The notes below the pieces were generated by a model. That model was not told where the DNA came from and searched no databases. It worked only from the letters and a program-made list of their open reading frames with translations. Below are positions 37,157-45,459 of a DNA stretch of 55,333 nt, piece after piece. Source of the stretch: Elusimicrobiota bacterium. Its GTDB lineage: Bacteria; Elusimicrobiota; Elusimicrobia; Elusimicrobiales; UBA9959. The position numbers and the translations under genes are program-made. The stretch covers positions 1-55,333 of the forward strand of contig JACQPH010000012.1 of the NCBI GenBank assembly GCA_016207645.1. Direction: 5' to 3'. Every line of letters starts with the position of its first letter. The stretch's first letter is position 1.

Positions 37157-37520
37157 GTAGTCCTGATCTCTTAAGAGCGCCGTCGGTGTGGTTGCGGAGG
37201 GTGGCGGGGTTGCCCCGGCCCCGGCGCGGTTTCCCCCGGTTCGTTGCCAGCGTCAGTGCCGCCGTCTTGCGGCGTCGGCGTTTCGCGGTCCGCTCGGCGC
37301 GTTCGGGGTGTGCTCCGGTCCGTCTCCCGCCCATAGGGCGGCGCGGTCGCCGGGGTCCTGGTTCGGCGGCTTCCGCCTTTCGGCGGTTGTCCAGCTCCCG
37401 GGTGGGTGTTCCGGTTCCGGCGCTTCGCGCCCGGTCTCCGGCTCGCTCCTTACGCGGTCTGCGGTATATGCGGTCCTGGCCCGTGTGCCAAATGAAGAGC
37501 CCCCGTTCACCGGGGGCTCT
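37157..37520 (+). ncRNA. Candidate structured non-coding RNA, nearly free of A
   Basis: About 360 nt of non-coding DNA runs from the consensus promoter to a strong hairpin. From 37201 to 37489 only 8 of 289 plus-strand bases are A, and 37256-37332 has none, while T is about a quarter in the A-free part. Many short GC hairpins are visible: 37373-37377/37382-37386 (CCGCC/GGCGG), 37365-37369/37373-37377, 37419-37423/37427-37431 (GGCGC/GCGCC). On the minus strand the first has a GAAA tetraloop and loops are A-rich, so transcription from the minus strand is also possible. It has none of the hallmark sequences of RNase P RNA, tmRNA or SRP RNA. Reading frames here give Arg/Pro/Gly-rich nonsense. Confidence 0.5.
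37496..37520. terminator. Bidirectional terminator hairpin
   Basis: A perfect 10-bp stem AGAGCCCCCG / CGGGGGCTCT with a 5-nt loop, followed by CACTTTTAG on the plus strand and TCATTTGG on the minus strand. It ends the candidate RNA and also lies directly after the stop of the M64-like gene on the minus strand. Confidence 0.7.
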
Positions 37521-37536
37521 CACTTTTAGCGGCGGG

Positions 37537-38568
37537 CTACCACCCGGCCGCTTTCGCTATCGCGGCCAGGACGGCCTTCTGGTGGATAGGAGGGATCCGC
37601 GTGGTCGACAGGGTCTTCATGATGGTATCGAACCCGTAAGGGCGGAACGAAGGGAGTTTCCGGCTGCAATTGGCGCCCGCATATAACCCCGGCAGCGTAT
37701 TCGCCGGCGCCGGCGGCGTTCCCAGTTTGAATACGATCGCCCCGGAGCCGGCGGCGGTGGAAACCGTAATAGGCACTCCGGACTGGATCTCGTAGAGCCA
37801 GGGAATGTCCTCACGGTGGCGGCTCCAGGCTTCGGCATCGGAGGTATAGGCTTCCTGCGCGGCAAAGGCGGTGGTATTGGGGCCTTTCAATATCCGGGAG
37901 TGGCTGCAATAAAGATCGGCCTCGTCCTGCGAGTAGATGTACTCGTCGTTCAGGTTCCAGGCATGAAGCATCTCGTGCAGCATGGCGGGCAGGGGGTAAT
38001 TAAGCGATGCGACCGGGACCGTTCCGCCGGAGCCGCCGGAGCCGCGGCCGGTAAAAACCGCCGTCATATGCGCCGGCGCCGTTCCCAGGGAGAGAATATA
38101 TGCCATGTCGCAGCGGATGATGCGCGGAGATTGCGGAAGATCGTTCCGGCAATTCATCAGGTCCGCGGCACCCTCGGCATATTCTATCCGGAACCGGTCC
38201 CGGATGGACGCGAACGCCTCATGGTTCAGCAAGAGGTCCGTGAAATCCTCGGCCCGCTTCATGGCCTGCGCATCCGCGACGAACCGGATGCGGTAAAAGC
38301 CGTCGACAGGTATGGGGGCTAAGCTTTTTTGATGCCGGCGCAGCAGCGACCCCAGCGCCGCGTCTTTATAAACGCCGCCGGTCAGTATGGATTCGCCGTT
38401 GGCGTCGATCTCAATGGAATCGTAGAACACCAGTTCGGGGTCGGCGGCCAGGGCGACCGCGGCCCCGAGAGCCGACAGGGTCGCAAGAAACAACGCAAGC
38501 CGTCCCACAACCTGTGAAAAGCGCCTGGTCAGGAGCGCTAAAGCGGGCCAAGATCCGCGTATCTGCAT
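37537..38568 (-). CDS. Exported M64-like zinc metallopeptidase
   Basis: 343 aa from the ATG at 38568, which has GAGGG upstream; an ATG nine codons earlier is possible. A hydrophobic leader at about residues 20-42 suggests secretion. The motif HEMLHAWNLNDEY matches the HExxH-x5-LxDEY pattern of M64 (IgA-type) peptidases, and the protein is otherwise novel to me. It is transcribed alone from the promoter at 38618-38646. Confidence 0.75.
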   Translation of the reverse strand: MQIRGSWPALALLTRRFSQVVGRLALFLATLSALGAAVALAADPELVFYDSIEIDANGESILTGGVYKDAALGSLLRRHQKSLAPIPVDGFYRIRFVADAQAMKRAEDFTDLLLNHEAFASIRDRFRIEYAEGAADLMNCRNDLPQSPRIIRCDMAYILSLGTAPAHMTAVFTGRGSGGSGGTVPVASLNYPLPAMLHEMLHAWNLNDEYIYSQDEADLYCSHSRILKGPNTTAFAAQEAYTSDAEAWSRHREDIPWLYEIQSGVPITVSTAAGSGAIVFKLGTPPAPANTLPGLYAGANCSRKLPSFRPYGFDTIMKTLSTTRIPPIHQKAVLAAIAKAAGW

Positions 38569-38617
38569 TTTTATCCCTCGACCTGTCAAAAACAAAAGAT
38601 CAGCGGCTTCTCACCAT

Positions 38618-38646
38618 AGTTTAAGTGGTATTTCAACCAGTGTCAA
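38618..38646 (-). promoter_or_regulatory. Promoter of the M64-like gene
   Basis: On the minus strand: TTGACA (38646-38641), 17-bp spacer, TAAACT (38623-38618), about 50 bases before the ATG at 38568. Confidence 0.65.
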
Positions 38647-38714
38647 GTGTCCTCTAGTACCCGCGGAAACGGGAAGCCATTTTTAAGGCGACAGCCACTT
38701 GGCGGCGTAATATC

Positions 38715-38772
38715 GTAACTACTCAGCTACTGGAGGGGGATGCCGCGGCCACCCCCGGACCTGAGCAGTTAC
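38715..38772 (+). repeat. Dispersed palindromic element, copy 2
   Basis: GTAACTACTCAG at 38715-38726 pairs with CTGAGCAGTTAC at 38761-38772 (one mismatch). The inner part (GGGGGATGCCGCGGCCACCCCC) is also near-palindromic. The left arm plus TGGAGGG repeats the element at 158-180 on the opposite strand. It sits just upstream of the helicase gene and may contribute to its promoter region. Confidence 0.7.
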
Positions 38773-38781
38773 GTAATATCT

Positions 38782-38787
38782 TATAAT
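38782..38787 (+). promoter_or_regulatory. TATAAT box six bases before the helicase start
   Basis: TATAAT ends six bases before the ATG at 38794. Transcription would begin at or very near the start codon, which has no ribosome site, suggesting a leaderless mRNA. Confidence 0.5.
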
Positions 38788-38793
38788 TACCTC

Positions 38794-41700
38794 ATGGAAA
38801 AGGCAGCCAAGGCCGCGCCGGTGCTGGAGGGGGATAAAACCCTCAAATTCCCGCACGCCCTTCTGATAAGCGCTTCGGCCGGCTCCGGCAAGACCTATAC
38901 GCTCACCCAGCGCTATGTGCAGTTCCTGCTTTCCGAAAAAGTCCCGGATAACGATCTCTCGGCCATTTTGGCCGTAACTTTCACCAATAATGCCGCCAAA
39001 GAAATGAAGGCCCGCATCCTCGCCTGGCTGAAAGAGCTGGCGCTGGATAAGGATTGCCCGAAGATGGACGAGACCCTGGCCCTGGTCTCGCTCTCCCGCG
39101 AAGAAGCGCATAAGCGCGCCGGAGAACTTGTGGAGCGCATCATCGACAACTATTCCGATTTCCACATCCAGACCATAGACAGCTTCCTGGCCCGCGTGAT
39201 GAGCGCCTCTGCGGACGAGCTTAACCTCCCGCTGAAGGCCGGGATCACCATGTCCTACGACGCGCTGCTCGACCTGGCGCTTTATTCCCTGTTCGTGCGC
39301 ATCGGCAAGGCGGACCTCCCGGCGGAGACCGTGGACAAGTTCCTGGCCGTGCTGCCTAAATCCGGCGCCTACCCGTGGAACCCGGCGCTGAGGGTGAAAG
39401 AGAACTTCAACAGCTTCCTCAACCAGGAAGGCAAGACGGCCGGCCTGATAAAGACCCTCCCCGGCGACCACGAGGAACTGCTCAAGGTTAAATTCAAAGC
39501 GGCTCTGAAGCATTGCGAAGGGCTGATAAAGCATTTCGGGAAAGAATATCTCAAGGAAAGCTCCGCCGCCGCCATAGACGCCGGGAATCTCACCGATTTC
39601 CTGGCCGCCTACAGCTTCACTTTCGGCATTTTCAACGGCGTGAAGAAAAAGAACTTCCCCGTCTGCTGGGAAAAAGATATCGCCCTGCTCAGCGACCTGG
39701 TGATAGAGCTCACCGAGCTGAACGCCATCGCCTATTATCACCCCTACGTGGGCATCTACGACCGTTTCAAGGCCGAGCTGGAGAAGGTCAAGCGCGGCAA
39801 GACCGACGTCATCCACATCAACGACATCGCCAAAAAACTTTCGGCCTATATAAACGAGGCGAACGTCCCCGAGATCTACCTGAAACTGGGCGAGCGCATC
39901 TCGCATTTCCTGATAGACGAATTCCAGGACACCAACCGCCTGCAGTGGGACGTCATCCGCCCGCTGGTGGAGGAGGGCCTCTCCAAGACCGGCTCGCTGT
40001 TCGTGGTGGGGGACATAAAGCAGGCCATCTACATGTTCCGCAACGCCGACTACAAGATCATGCGGGACCTGCTGGACAAAGCCGAGGGGAAAAAGGAAGA
40101 GGCCGTGAATATTTCGCTGGCATCGCTGGGCGGCGAGCTGAAATACGCCAGCCTGCCGGTGAATTACCGCTCCGACGGCGAGGTGCTGGCCTATGTGGAC
40201 AAGCTTTTCAAGGAGAAGCTGAAGAATACCCCAGCGCTTATTGGCGAGGATATCACCGAGCTGACCACCTACACCCAGCAGGTGCAGCCGGGCCGGTTGA
40301 AGGACGGCTACGTGAAGACCGCCGTGCTGGAACTGGAAGACCTGGACGAGCCGGAAGGCCAGAAGGACTGGCTGCTGGAAGCCGTGAAAGGCGCCGCCGA
40401 GCGCTACCCGCTGGGCGAGATAGCCATTCTGGTGGGGAAGAACAAGCGCATCGAGCCGGTGGTGGAATGGCTGACCGAGGCCGGCATACCGGTGGCTTCG
40501 CTCAGTTCCCTCGACATCCGCAAGCGCAAGGTGGTGGCCGAGCTGGTCTCCTTCCTGAAATTCCTGGAAAGCCCGACGGACGACCTCTCTTTCGCCGACT
40601 TCCTCACCGGCGCTATCTTCGCCAGACTCACCGGGCTGGAGCGCGGCGAGCTGAACGATTTCATCTTCGCCGCCCGGGTCAAAGACCGCGAGGCCCTGCT
40701 TTACGCCGCTTTCCGCAACCATCCGAAGTACGGCAAATACTGGGAGGACTTCCTCAACGAGCCTTTCCGCAAGGTGGGCTACCTGCCGCTTTACGAGCTG
40801 GTCTCGCTCCTCTACGGCAAGCTGGAGCTCTTCGAGAATTTCCCCGAGGAGGCCGCTTTCCTGTCGCGCTTCCTCGACGCCGCCTGCGCGCTGGAGGCCG
40901 AGGGCGTCACCAGCCCCCGCTCTTTCATCGAGTACGCCGCCGGCGAAGACGAGGACAAGGCCGCGGTCTTCTCCATAGCGCTCCCCGAATACATAGACGC
41001 GGTGCGCGTGATGACCTTCCACAAGAGCAAGGGCCTCGGCTTCTCCGTGGTGATAAATTTGATGTACGAGGAGAAAGCCCGGAGCGACCCGATGTACTTC
41101 GAGGAAAAGGACGGCGCCATCAACGTCTACCACATCACCAAGGCCGCCGCCGAGCATTGCGTGAACCTGGGCCGCGTCTACAGCGACCGCCGCACCGACG
41201 GGAACGTGCAGGACCTGAACCTCCTCTACGTGGTCTCCACCCGCGCCCGCCACGAGCTTTACAACCTGGTCCTCAGGAAGGCCCGCAAGACCGAAGCCAA
41301 AGAGGCCCTGCTGGACGTCTTCGAGACTTACGAGCAGGGCAAGCCCGCCGACCACAAGCCCGAGCGGCGCAAGCCTTCCCTCCCGGTGCCCATAGTCTCG
41401 GAGACCGCCCGCCCCGAGCAGCGCTTTGACGCGCAGAAGCCCACCTATAACAGCTTCTTCGAAACCGCCGAAGGCGAACTGGTGCACGGTATCTTGGCCC
41501 GCTTCATAGAACTGCCCAAAGACCTGGAGCCCGCCCTTTCCGCCGCCTACGAAGATCTGGCCCCCGCCTTCCCCTTCAAGTTCGACAAGCCCAAAGTCCT
41601 CAAAAGCCTGCTCTCTTTCCTCCAAAACCCCGAAGCCGCCTCCCTGTTCGCCCCCGCGGCGGGCCGCGAGGTGCTGGTCGAAGCCGAATTTATAGACAAA

Positions 41701-41904
41701 ACCGGCGCCCTCTTCCGCATGGACCGCGTCCTGCTGGATAAGGACTCCGTCACCATAATAGACTTCAAAACCGGCGGCGAAAACACCGATAAATACACCG
41801 CGCAGATGAGGAATTATGTAAACATAGTCTCGGAAGTTTACGGCAAGTCTGTTAAAGGCCAACTGGCATATGTTGATTTGGTAGAAGTTATAACCCGGCA
41901 ATGA
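38794..41904 (+). CDS. AddA/RecB-like UvrD-family helicase with C-terminal nuclease domain
   Basis: 1036 aa. All superfamily 1A helicase motifs are visible: Walker A SASAGSGKT (residues 26-34), motif Ia VTFTNNAAKEM, QTIDSF, Walker B LIDEFQDTNR, VGDIKQAIYMFR, NYRSD, MTFHKSKGLG and YVVSTRAR. The C-terminus has a Cas4/RecB-type PD-(D/E)XK nuclease (GELVHGIL, then FRMDRV..VTIIDFKTG). It likely processes DNA ends for recombination. No AddB or RecC/D partner is in the window. The start at 38794 was chosen because of the conserved domain and the TATAAT box just upstream. Confidence 0.93.
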   Translation: MEKAAKAAPVLEGDKTLKFPHALLISASAGSGKTYTLTQRYVQFLLSEKVPDNDLSAILAVTFTNNAAKEMKARILAWLKELALDKDCPKMDETLALVSLSREEAHKRAGELVERIIDNYSDFHIQTIDSFLARVMSASADELNLPLKAGITMSYDALLDLALYSLFVRIGKADLPAETVDKFLAVLPKSGAYPWNPALRVKENFNSFLNQEGKTAGLIKTLPGDHEELLKVKFKAALKHCEGLIKHFGKEYLKESSAAAIDAGNLTDFLAAYSFTFGIFNGVKKKNFPVCWEKDIALLSDLVIELTELNAIAYYHPYVGIYDRFKAELEKVKRGKTDVIHINDIAKKLSAYINEANVPEIYLKLGERISHFLIDEFQDTNRLQWDVIRPLVEEGLSKTGSLFVVGDIKQAIYMFRNADYKIMRDLLDKAEGKKEEAVNISLASLGGELKYASLPVNYRSDGEVLAYVDKLFKEKLKNTPALIGEDITELTTYTQQVQPGRLKDGYVKTAVLELEDLDEPEGQKDWLLEAVKGAAERYPLGEIAILVGKNKRIEPVVEWLTEAGIPVASLSSLDIRKRKVVAELVSFLKFLESPTDDLSFADFLTGAIFARLTGLERGELNDFIFAARVKDREALLYAAFRNHPKYGKYWEDFLNEPFRKVGYLPLYELVSLLYGKLELFENFPEEAAFLSRFLDAACALEAEGVTSPRSFIEYAAGEDEDKAAVFSIALPEYIDAVRVMTFHKSKGLGFSVVINLMYEEKARSDPMYFEEKDGAINVYHITKAAAEHCVNLGRVYSDRRTDGNVQDLNLLYVVSTRARHELYNLVLRKARKTEAKEALLDVFETYEQGKPADHKPERRKPSLPVPIVSETARPEQRFDAQKPTYNSFFETAEGELVHGILARFIELPKDLEPALSAAYEDLAPAFPFKFDKPKVLKSLLSFLQNPEAASLFAPAAGREVLVEAEFIDKTGALFRMDRVLLDKDSVTIIDFKTGGENTDKYTAQMRNYVNIVSEVYGKSVKGQLAYVDLVEVITRQ

Positions 41905-41906
41905 TA

Positions 41907-41936
41907 TTGACAGCAATGTAGCGGATATTGTAAATT
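41907..41936 (+). promoter_or_regulatory. Candidate promoter of the ATPase gene
   Basis: TTGACA at 41907-41912, an 18-bp spacer and TAAATT at 41931-41936, about 45 bases before the ATG at 41982. The -10 match is weak. Confidence 0.4.
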
Positions 41937-41981
41937 TAGCGTATAGACTAAATTTATGTGATGTACTAAGCGGGGGTTAAT

Positions 41982-43205
41982 ATGAAACAGCCTATACTAA
42001 ACCCATTCAGGCCCGGGGCCGGTCACCCGCCGCCGTATTTAGCTGGTCGTGAAGAAGAAAAGCGGGAATTTATCCGCCTTCTTGACCAGGAGCCCGTGCT
42101 GACCAATTTGGTGCTGACCGGTTTAAGGGGGGTCGGGAAAACTGTTCTGCTTGAAACCCTCAAACCGCTGGCCATACAAAAAAACTGGCTATGGGCCGGC
42201 ACGGATCTGTCGGAGTCGGCCGCCGTCAGCGAAGACAGTATCGCCGTGCGGATCCTGGCGGATCTGTCGCCCTTAACGGCAAACACCCTGGTTTCCGAGT
42301 CGGAAGTCCGGCGCGTAGGCTTTACGGCCACCGCGGAAAAGCAACAGACGTACCTGGATTTTTCCTTTCTCAAGTGGCTGTATGATAATACCCCCGGGCT
42401 GACATCCGATAAACTCAAGACGGTACTGGAACTGGTCTGGACCAGCCTTGGCGCTGATAATTCCGACATCCGCGGCGTTGTGCTGGCTTACGACGAAGCA
42501 CAAAATTTAAGCGACCAGGCCGACAGGCAGCAGTACCCGCTTTCTCTCTTGCTGGACGTCTTCCAGTCGATCCAGAAAAAGGGGCTGCCGTTCTTTCTGG
42601 TCCTTACCGGACTTCCCACGCTGTTTCCTAAGCTGGTGGAGGCGCGCACATTTACAGAGCGCATGTTCCATATTATGACGTTGGGCCGCCTGGCCGAAGC
42701 GGAGTGCCGCGACGCGATCCTTAAGCCGATAACGCAGCATGCCTGCCCGGTCCGCTTTACCGGCGCCGCCGTGGCCGAAATAGTGAAATATTCCGGCGGC
42801 TATCCCTATTTCATTCAGTTCCTGTGCAGGGAAATGTTCGATTCATATTTGCAGCAGAAAGCGGGCGGGGAGATCAACCCGGTGGTAACGGTGGAGCAGA
42901 CCATCCGGAAACTGGATTCGGATTTCTTCGCCGGCCGCTGGAACCGGGTCACCGACAGGCAGCGCGAACTTCTCTCCGTCGCGGCGCGGCTGCCTAATTG
43001 CGACGACGAGTTCACCGTCCAGGAGGTCGTCGAGCAGTCGCGGAAAGGCTCTGAAAAACCGTTCAGCCCCAGCCATGTAAACCAGATTCTCGCGAAACTG
43101 GCGGACAACGGCCTGGTCTACAAAAACAGGCACGGACGCTATGTGTTCGCGGTCCCGCTGCTCGGCGGCTTCATCCGCCGCCAGGAAGCCCTTGAGGGGG
43201 CATAA
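41982..43205 (+). CDS. AAA-type ATPase with C-terminal winged helix
   Basis: 407 aa. Walker A GLRGVGKT at residues 47-54, Walker B VVLAYDEAQNL around 165-175, a sensor-like LTGLP at about 205, and a helical lid (YSGGYPYFIQFLCRE). The last 90 residues look like a winged-helix DNA-binding domain. The architecture matches the AAA_16/archaeal-ATPase group often found in mobile or defence regions. The partner and target are unknown. It begins an AT-richer stretch. Confidence 0.8.
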   Translation: MKQPILNPFRPGAGHPPPYLAGREEEKREFIRLLDQEPVLTNLVLTGLRGVGKTVLLETLKPLAIQKNWLWAGTDLSESAAVSEDSIAVRILADLSPLTANTLVSESEVRRVGFTATAEKQQTYLDFSFLKWLYDNTPGLTSDKLKTVLELVWTSLGADNSDIRGVVLAYDEAQNLSDQADRQQYPLSLLLDVFQSIQKKGLPFFLVLTGLPTLFPKLVEARTFTERMFHIMTLGRLAEAECRDAILKPITQHACPVRFTGAAVAEIVKYSGGYPYFIQFLCREMFDSYLQQKAGGEINPVVTVEQTIRKLDSDFFAGRWNRVTDRQRELLSVAARLPNCDDEFTVQEVVEQSRKGSEKPFSPSHVNQILAKLADNGLVYKNRHGRYVFAVPLLGGFIRRQEALEGA

Positions 43206-43259
43206 AATTATGCCGCAGGTAATTATTGTCAATTTAAGAATATCCTGGTTAGGAGGACT

Positions 43260-43301
43260 GTGAAAATAGGCAGTGTAAAATGTGTTAGGAGGCTTTTTTA
43301 A
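43260..43301 (+). other. Possible 13-residue leader peptide
   Basis: A GTG-initiated mini-ORF ([13 protein letters not shown]) with a strong TAGGAGGA site ends 13 bases before the next gene. It lies in a 109-bp gap and could be a leader peptide or a chance frame. Confidence 0.25.
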
Positions 43302-43314
43302 GGGGATAAGACCA

Positions 43315-44571
43315 ATGAGCGAGAATCTTGAACAGATCATCAGGCAATATAAGGCTGACAAGGAATCGGTTTATAATACCTGGTTCATTAATAACGATGA
43401 AAGGCTGAAAGCTTTCCGGTCCATTCGCCGTGGCGTTGTGCAGATCATTGAGGACATTAAGCAGAATAAATTCCCGAATGATTTTAAAGGGTCGTCCCTG
43501 GAATTTGTTCTGACCTGTATTACGGAGCAGAAACAGGTCTTTGAAGGCGCGGCGCATCCGTTTTACTGGAAGCCGAAGCTGAGGATCCCCGATATTTACG
43601 AAAACCAGACGAACAAGCTGGCCTTCGGGCAGTTTCTCGAGAACTGCATGAATACGAAAACAGAGGAGCAGCTCGTAAAAGAAATACTCAAGCTCGATGC
43701 CTTAAAAATAAAGGGACTCGGTCCGGCTGTCGCAAGCATCCTCTATTTCCTGCAGCCGACGATCATTCCTCCCTTCAACACGGCTATTATCAATGGCTTC
43801 AACCGTTTATTCAATGACAAGAAGAAGCTCGGGTCCTGGACCGAGTATTTAAAGATACGTGATGTCTTGATCGAGAAAAACAATACGCACAAGTCCGAGC
43901 TTTCAAACGACTTGGGGGCGATCGCGGGCCTGCTTTTTGAGATAGGGACGCAAAAACTTATCATTGGCGGCGGCGAACATTTATCCGAGCCTGAAAAGAA
44001 GAGGCTGCAAAAACTTGTGGAAAAGCGCCATAAGACTGTTAAAGATGAAAAAGAAGATGAGAACCTGCATTCGGAAATGCAGTACCATCTGCTTAAGATC
44101 GGGAGCGCCCTGGGTTACGATGTCATCAGCGCTTCTAACGACAAGTCCAGGTCGTTTAACGGCAGTAATTTCTCATTCCTGTGTCTGCCGAAGTTCCCCG
44201 AAGTGAACCTAGATGCCGACACCGCGGCGACTATTAAGTTAATTGATGTACTATGGTTCCAGAAGGGGACCAACAGCATTGTTGCTGCGTTCGAGGTGGA
44301 GAAATCCACCAGTATTTATTCCGGTATCCTGAGGCTGACCGACTTGTCTTATACGATCGCGGCCAGCGACGGGGTATTTTACCTGGTGGCTCCGAACGAC
44401 CGGGAAAAGGACGTTCAACTGCAGCTCTATCGCCCCGCTATCCGGAACAATAAGGTTAAGATCAAATATATCCTGTTTTCCGACCTGAGGCAGCATTGCG
44501 ACGCGCTTTGCAAACTCGGAGACAGTCATCTGATAATGGAGAAAATAGCAAAAGAGGCGGCGCTTAGCTAA
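43315..44571 (+). CDS. HhH-domain protein with PD-(D/E)XK nuclease-like C-terminus
   Basis: 418 aa from the ATG at 43315 (AAGGGGAT upstream). Residues 130-165 ([18 protein letters not shown] then PPFNTAI) look like the helix-hairpin-helix core of DNA glycosylase-like proteins. The C-terminal 170 residues fit a restriction-nuclease fold: Glu254 in [11 protein letters not shown], Asp311 in IDVLWF, and Glu327/Glu329/Lys330 in [17 protein letters not shown]. No methyltransferase is nearby. Low GC and its position suggest horizontal acquisition and a DNA-targeting defence role; the function is inferred. Confidence 0.7.
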   Translation: MSENLEQIIRQYKADKESVYNTWFINNDERLKAFRSIRRGVVQIIEDIKQNKFPNDFKGSSLEFVLTCITEQKQVFEGAAHPFYWKPKLRIPDIYENQTNKLAFGQFLENCMNTKTEEQLVKEILKLDALKIKGLGPAVASILYFLQPTIIPPFNTAIINGFNRLFNDKKKLGSWTEYLKIRDVLIEKNNTHKSELSNDLGAIAGLLFEIGTQKLIIGGGEHLSEPEKKRLQKLVEKRHKTVKDEKEDENLHSEMQYHLLKIGSALGYDVISASNDKSRSFNGSNFSFLCLPKFPEVNLDADTAATIKLIDVLWFQKGTNSIVAAFEVEKSTSIYSGILRLTDLSYTIAASDGVFYLVAPNDREKDVQLQLYRPAIRNNKVKIKYILFSDLRQHCDALCKLGDSHLIMEKIAKEAALS

Positions 44572-44710
44572 AGGTGGGGGAAAGGCGGCCTGCCATAAGC
44601 GGCACCCCGGCCTTTGTCGGTCTGGTCCTTGCCGGCGTCCCGGGCCGCAACAGGAGACTTTTTATATATAGCTGGTGCTGGCTCTCGTGCGGAACTCTCG
44701 CGCGGACAGG

Positions 44711-44739
44711 TTGCTGAAATGATATTTTTCATGTATACT
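44711..44739 (+). promoter_or_regulatory. Promoter of the NYN gene
   Basis: TTGCTG at 44711-44716, a 17-bp spacer and TATACT at 44734-44739. The expected transcript starts near 44746 and immediately contains a strong hairpin. The rest of the 44572-44826 gap shows no gene. Confidence 0.6.
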
Positions 44740-44752
44740 ATATCTACTTGCA

Positions 44753-44786
44753 CCCCGCCCGATATGCTGAAAGGCCTCGGGCGGGG
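44753..44786 (+). promoter_or_regulatory. Strong 5'-leader hairpin before the NYN gene
   Basis: A perfect 10-bp stem CCCCGCCCGA / TCGGGCGGGG with a 14-nt loop lies between the promoter and the ATG at 44827. It could stabilise the mRNA, act as an attenuator, or be a target of the encoded RNase-like protein. TTATGCATTTTA follows, so weak termination is possible. Confidence 0.45.
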
Positions 44787-44826
44787 TTATGCATTTTATA
44801 GGGGAATTGAACTTTAGGGGAGAATT

Positions 44827-45441
44827 ATGGCGGATAAGGCGATTGTTTTTGTAGACGGGCAAAACCTTTACCACTCCATAAGGGAAGCGTTCGGCTATAC
44901 CTATCCGAACTACGATATACTGGCTTTGGCCCAAAAGATAACCGGTCAGAACAACTGGGATCTGGCGGAAACGCGTTTTTACACCGGCGTACCGGACCCT
45001 GTTGACGACCCCTTCTGGAATAATTTCTGGGCACGGAAATTTTCGGTTATGGGGCGGCAGGGGATAACAGTATTCAAGCGCAGTCTGCGCTATAGGAACC
45101 ACCGCATCAAGCTGCCCGACGGCTCGGAGCAAACGGCTCTGGTGGGAGAAGAGAAGGGTATAGACGTCAGGATCTCCATTGACATTATCCGTCTGGCCCA
45201 CGCCAAGGCCTATGATGTGGCCATAATCTTCAGTCAGGACCAGGACCTATCCGAAGTGGCCGCTGAAATACGCGCAATTTCCAGGGAACAGGGCCGTTGG
45301 ATAAAGATTACCTCGGCCTTCCCGGTAAGTCCCACTATCCGCAATACCCGCGGGATAGATAAGACTGATTGGCTAAAATTTGACCGCGTATTTTACGACG
45401 CCTGTATAGACAGGCGCGATTATCGGCGCAAAACGCCGTAA
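44827..45441 (+). CDS. NYN-domain (PIN-like, DUF88/LabA family) putative ribonuclease
   Basis: 204 aa. The acidic active-site pattern is complete: Asp10 in FVDGQN, Lys110-Gly-Ile-Asp113 and Asp119 in KGIDVRISIDII, and Ser136, Asp138, Asp140 in SQDQDLSE. NYN proteins are metal-dependent RNA nucleases, some in toxin or phage-defence roles. AGGGGAG lies upstream of the ATG. Its TAA stop is in the same frame as the following DUF3800 segment, with no other stop between. Confidence 0.85.
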   Translation: MADKAIVFVDGQNLYHSIREAFGYTYPNYDILALAQKITGQNNWDLAETRFYTGVPDPVDDPFWNNFWARKFSVMGRQGITVFKRSLRYRNHRIKLPDGSEQTALVGEEKGIDVRISIDIIRLAHAKAYDVAIIFSQDQDLSEVAAEIRAISREQGRWIKITSAFPVSPTIRNTRGIDKTDWLKFDRVFYDACIDRRDYRRKTP

Positions 45442-45459
45442 AGGGAGCATCATTTTGTT

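Noticed and set aside
37157-37520. RNase P RNA, tmRNA or SRP RNA
   Set aside because: The hallmark GAGGAAAGTCC, tmRNA tRNA-like ends and SRP GGAA/GCAGCC loop sequences are all absent on both strands.
37186-37686. Open frames on both strands in the A-poor region
   Set aside because: Products are almost only Arg, Pro, Gly, Ala and Ser with no fold-like pattern, and the plus frame runs through the terminator into the M64-like gene.
38719-41916. 1065-codon open frame antisense to the helicase gene
   Set aside because: The sense frame has every helicase motif. The antisense frame is a by-product of codon choice (few codons that read as stops on the other strand) and its protein shows no domain.
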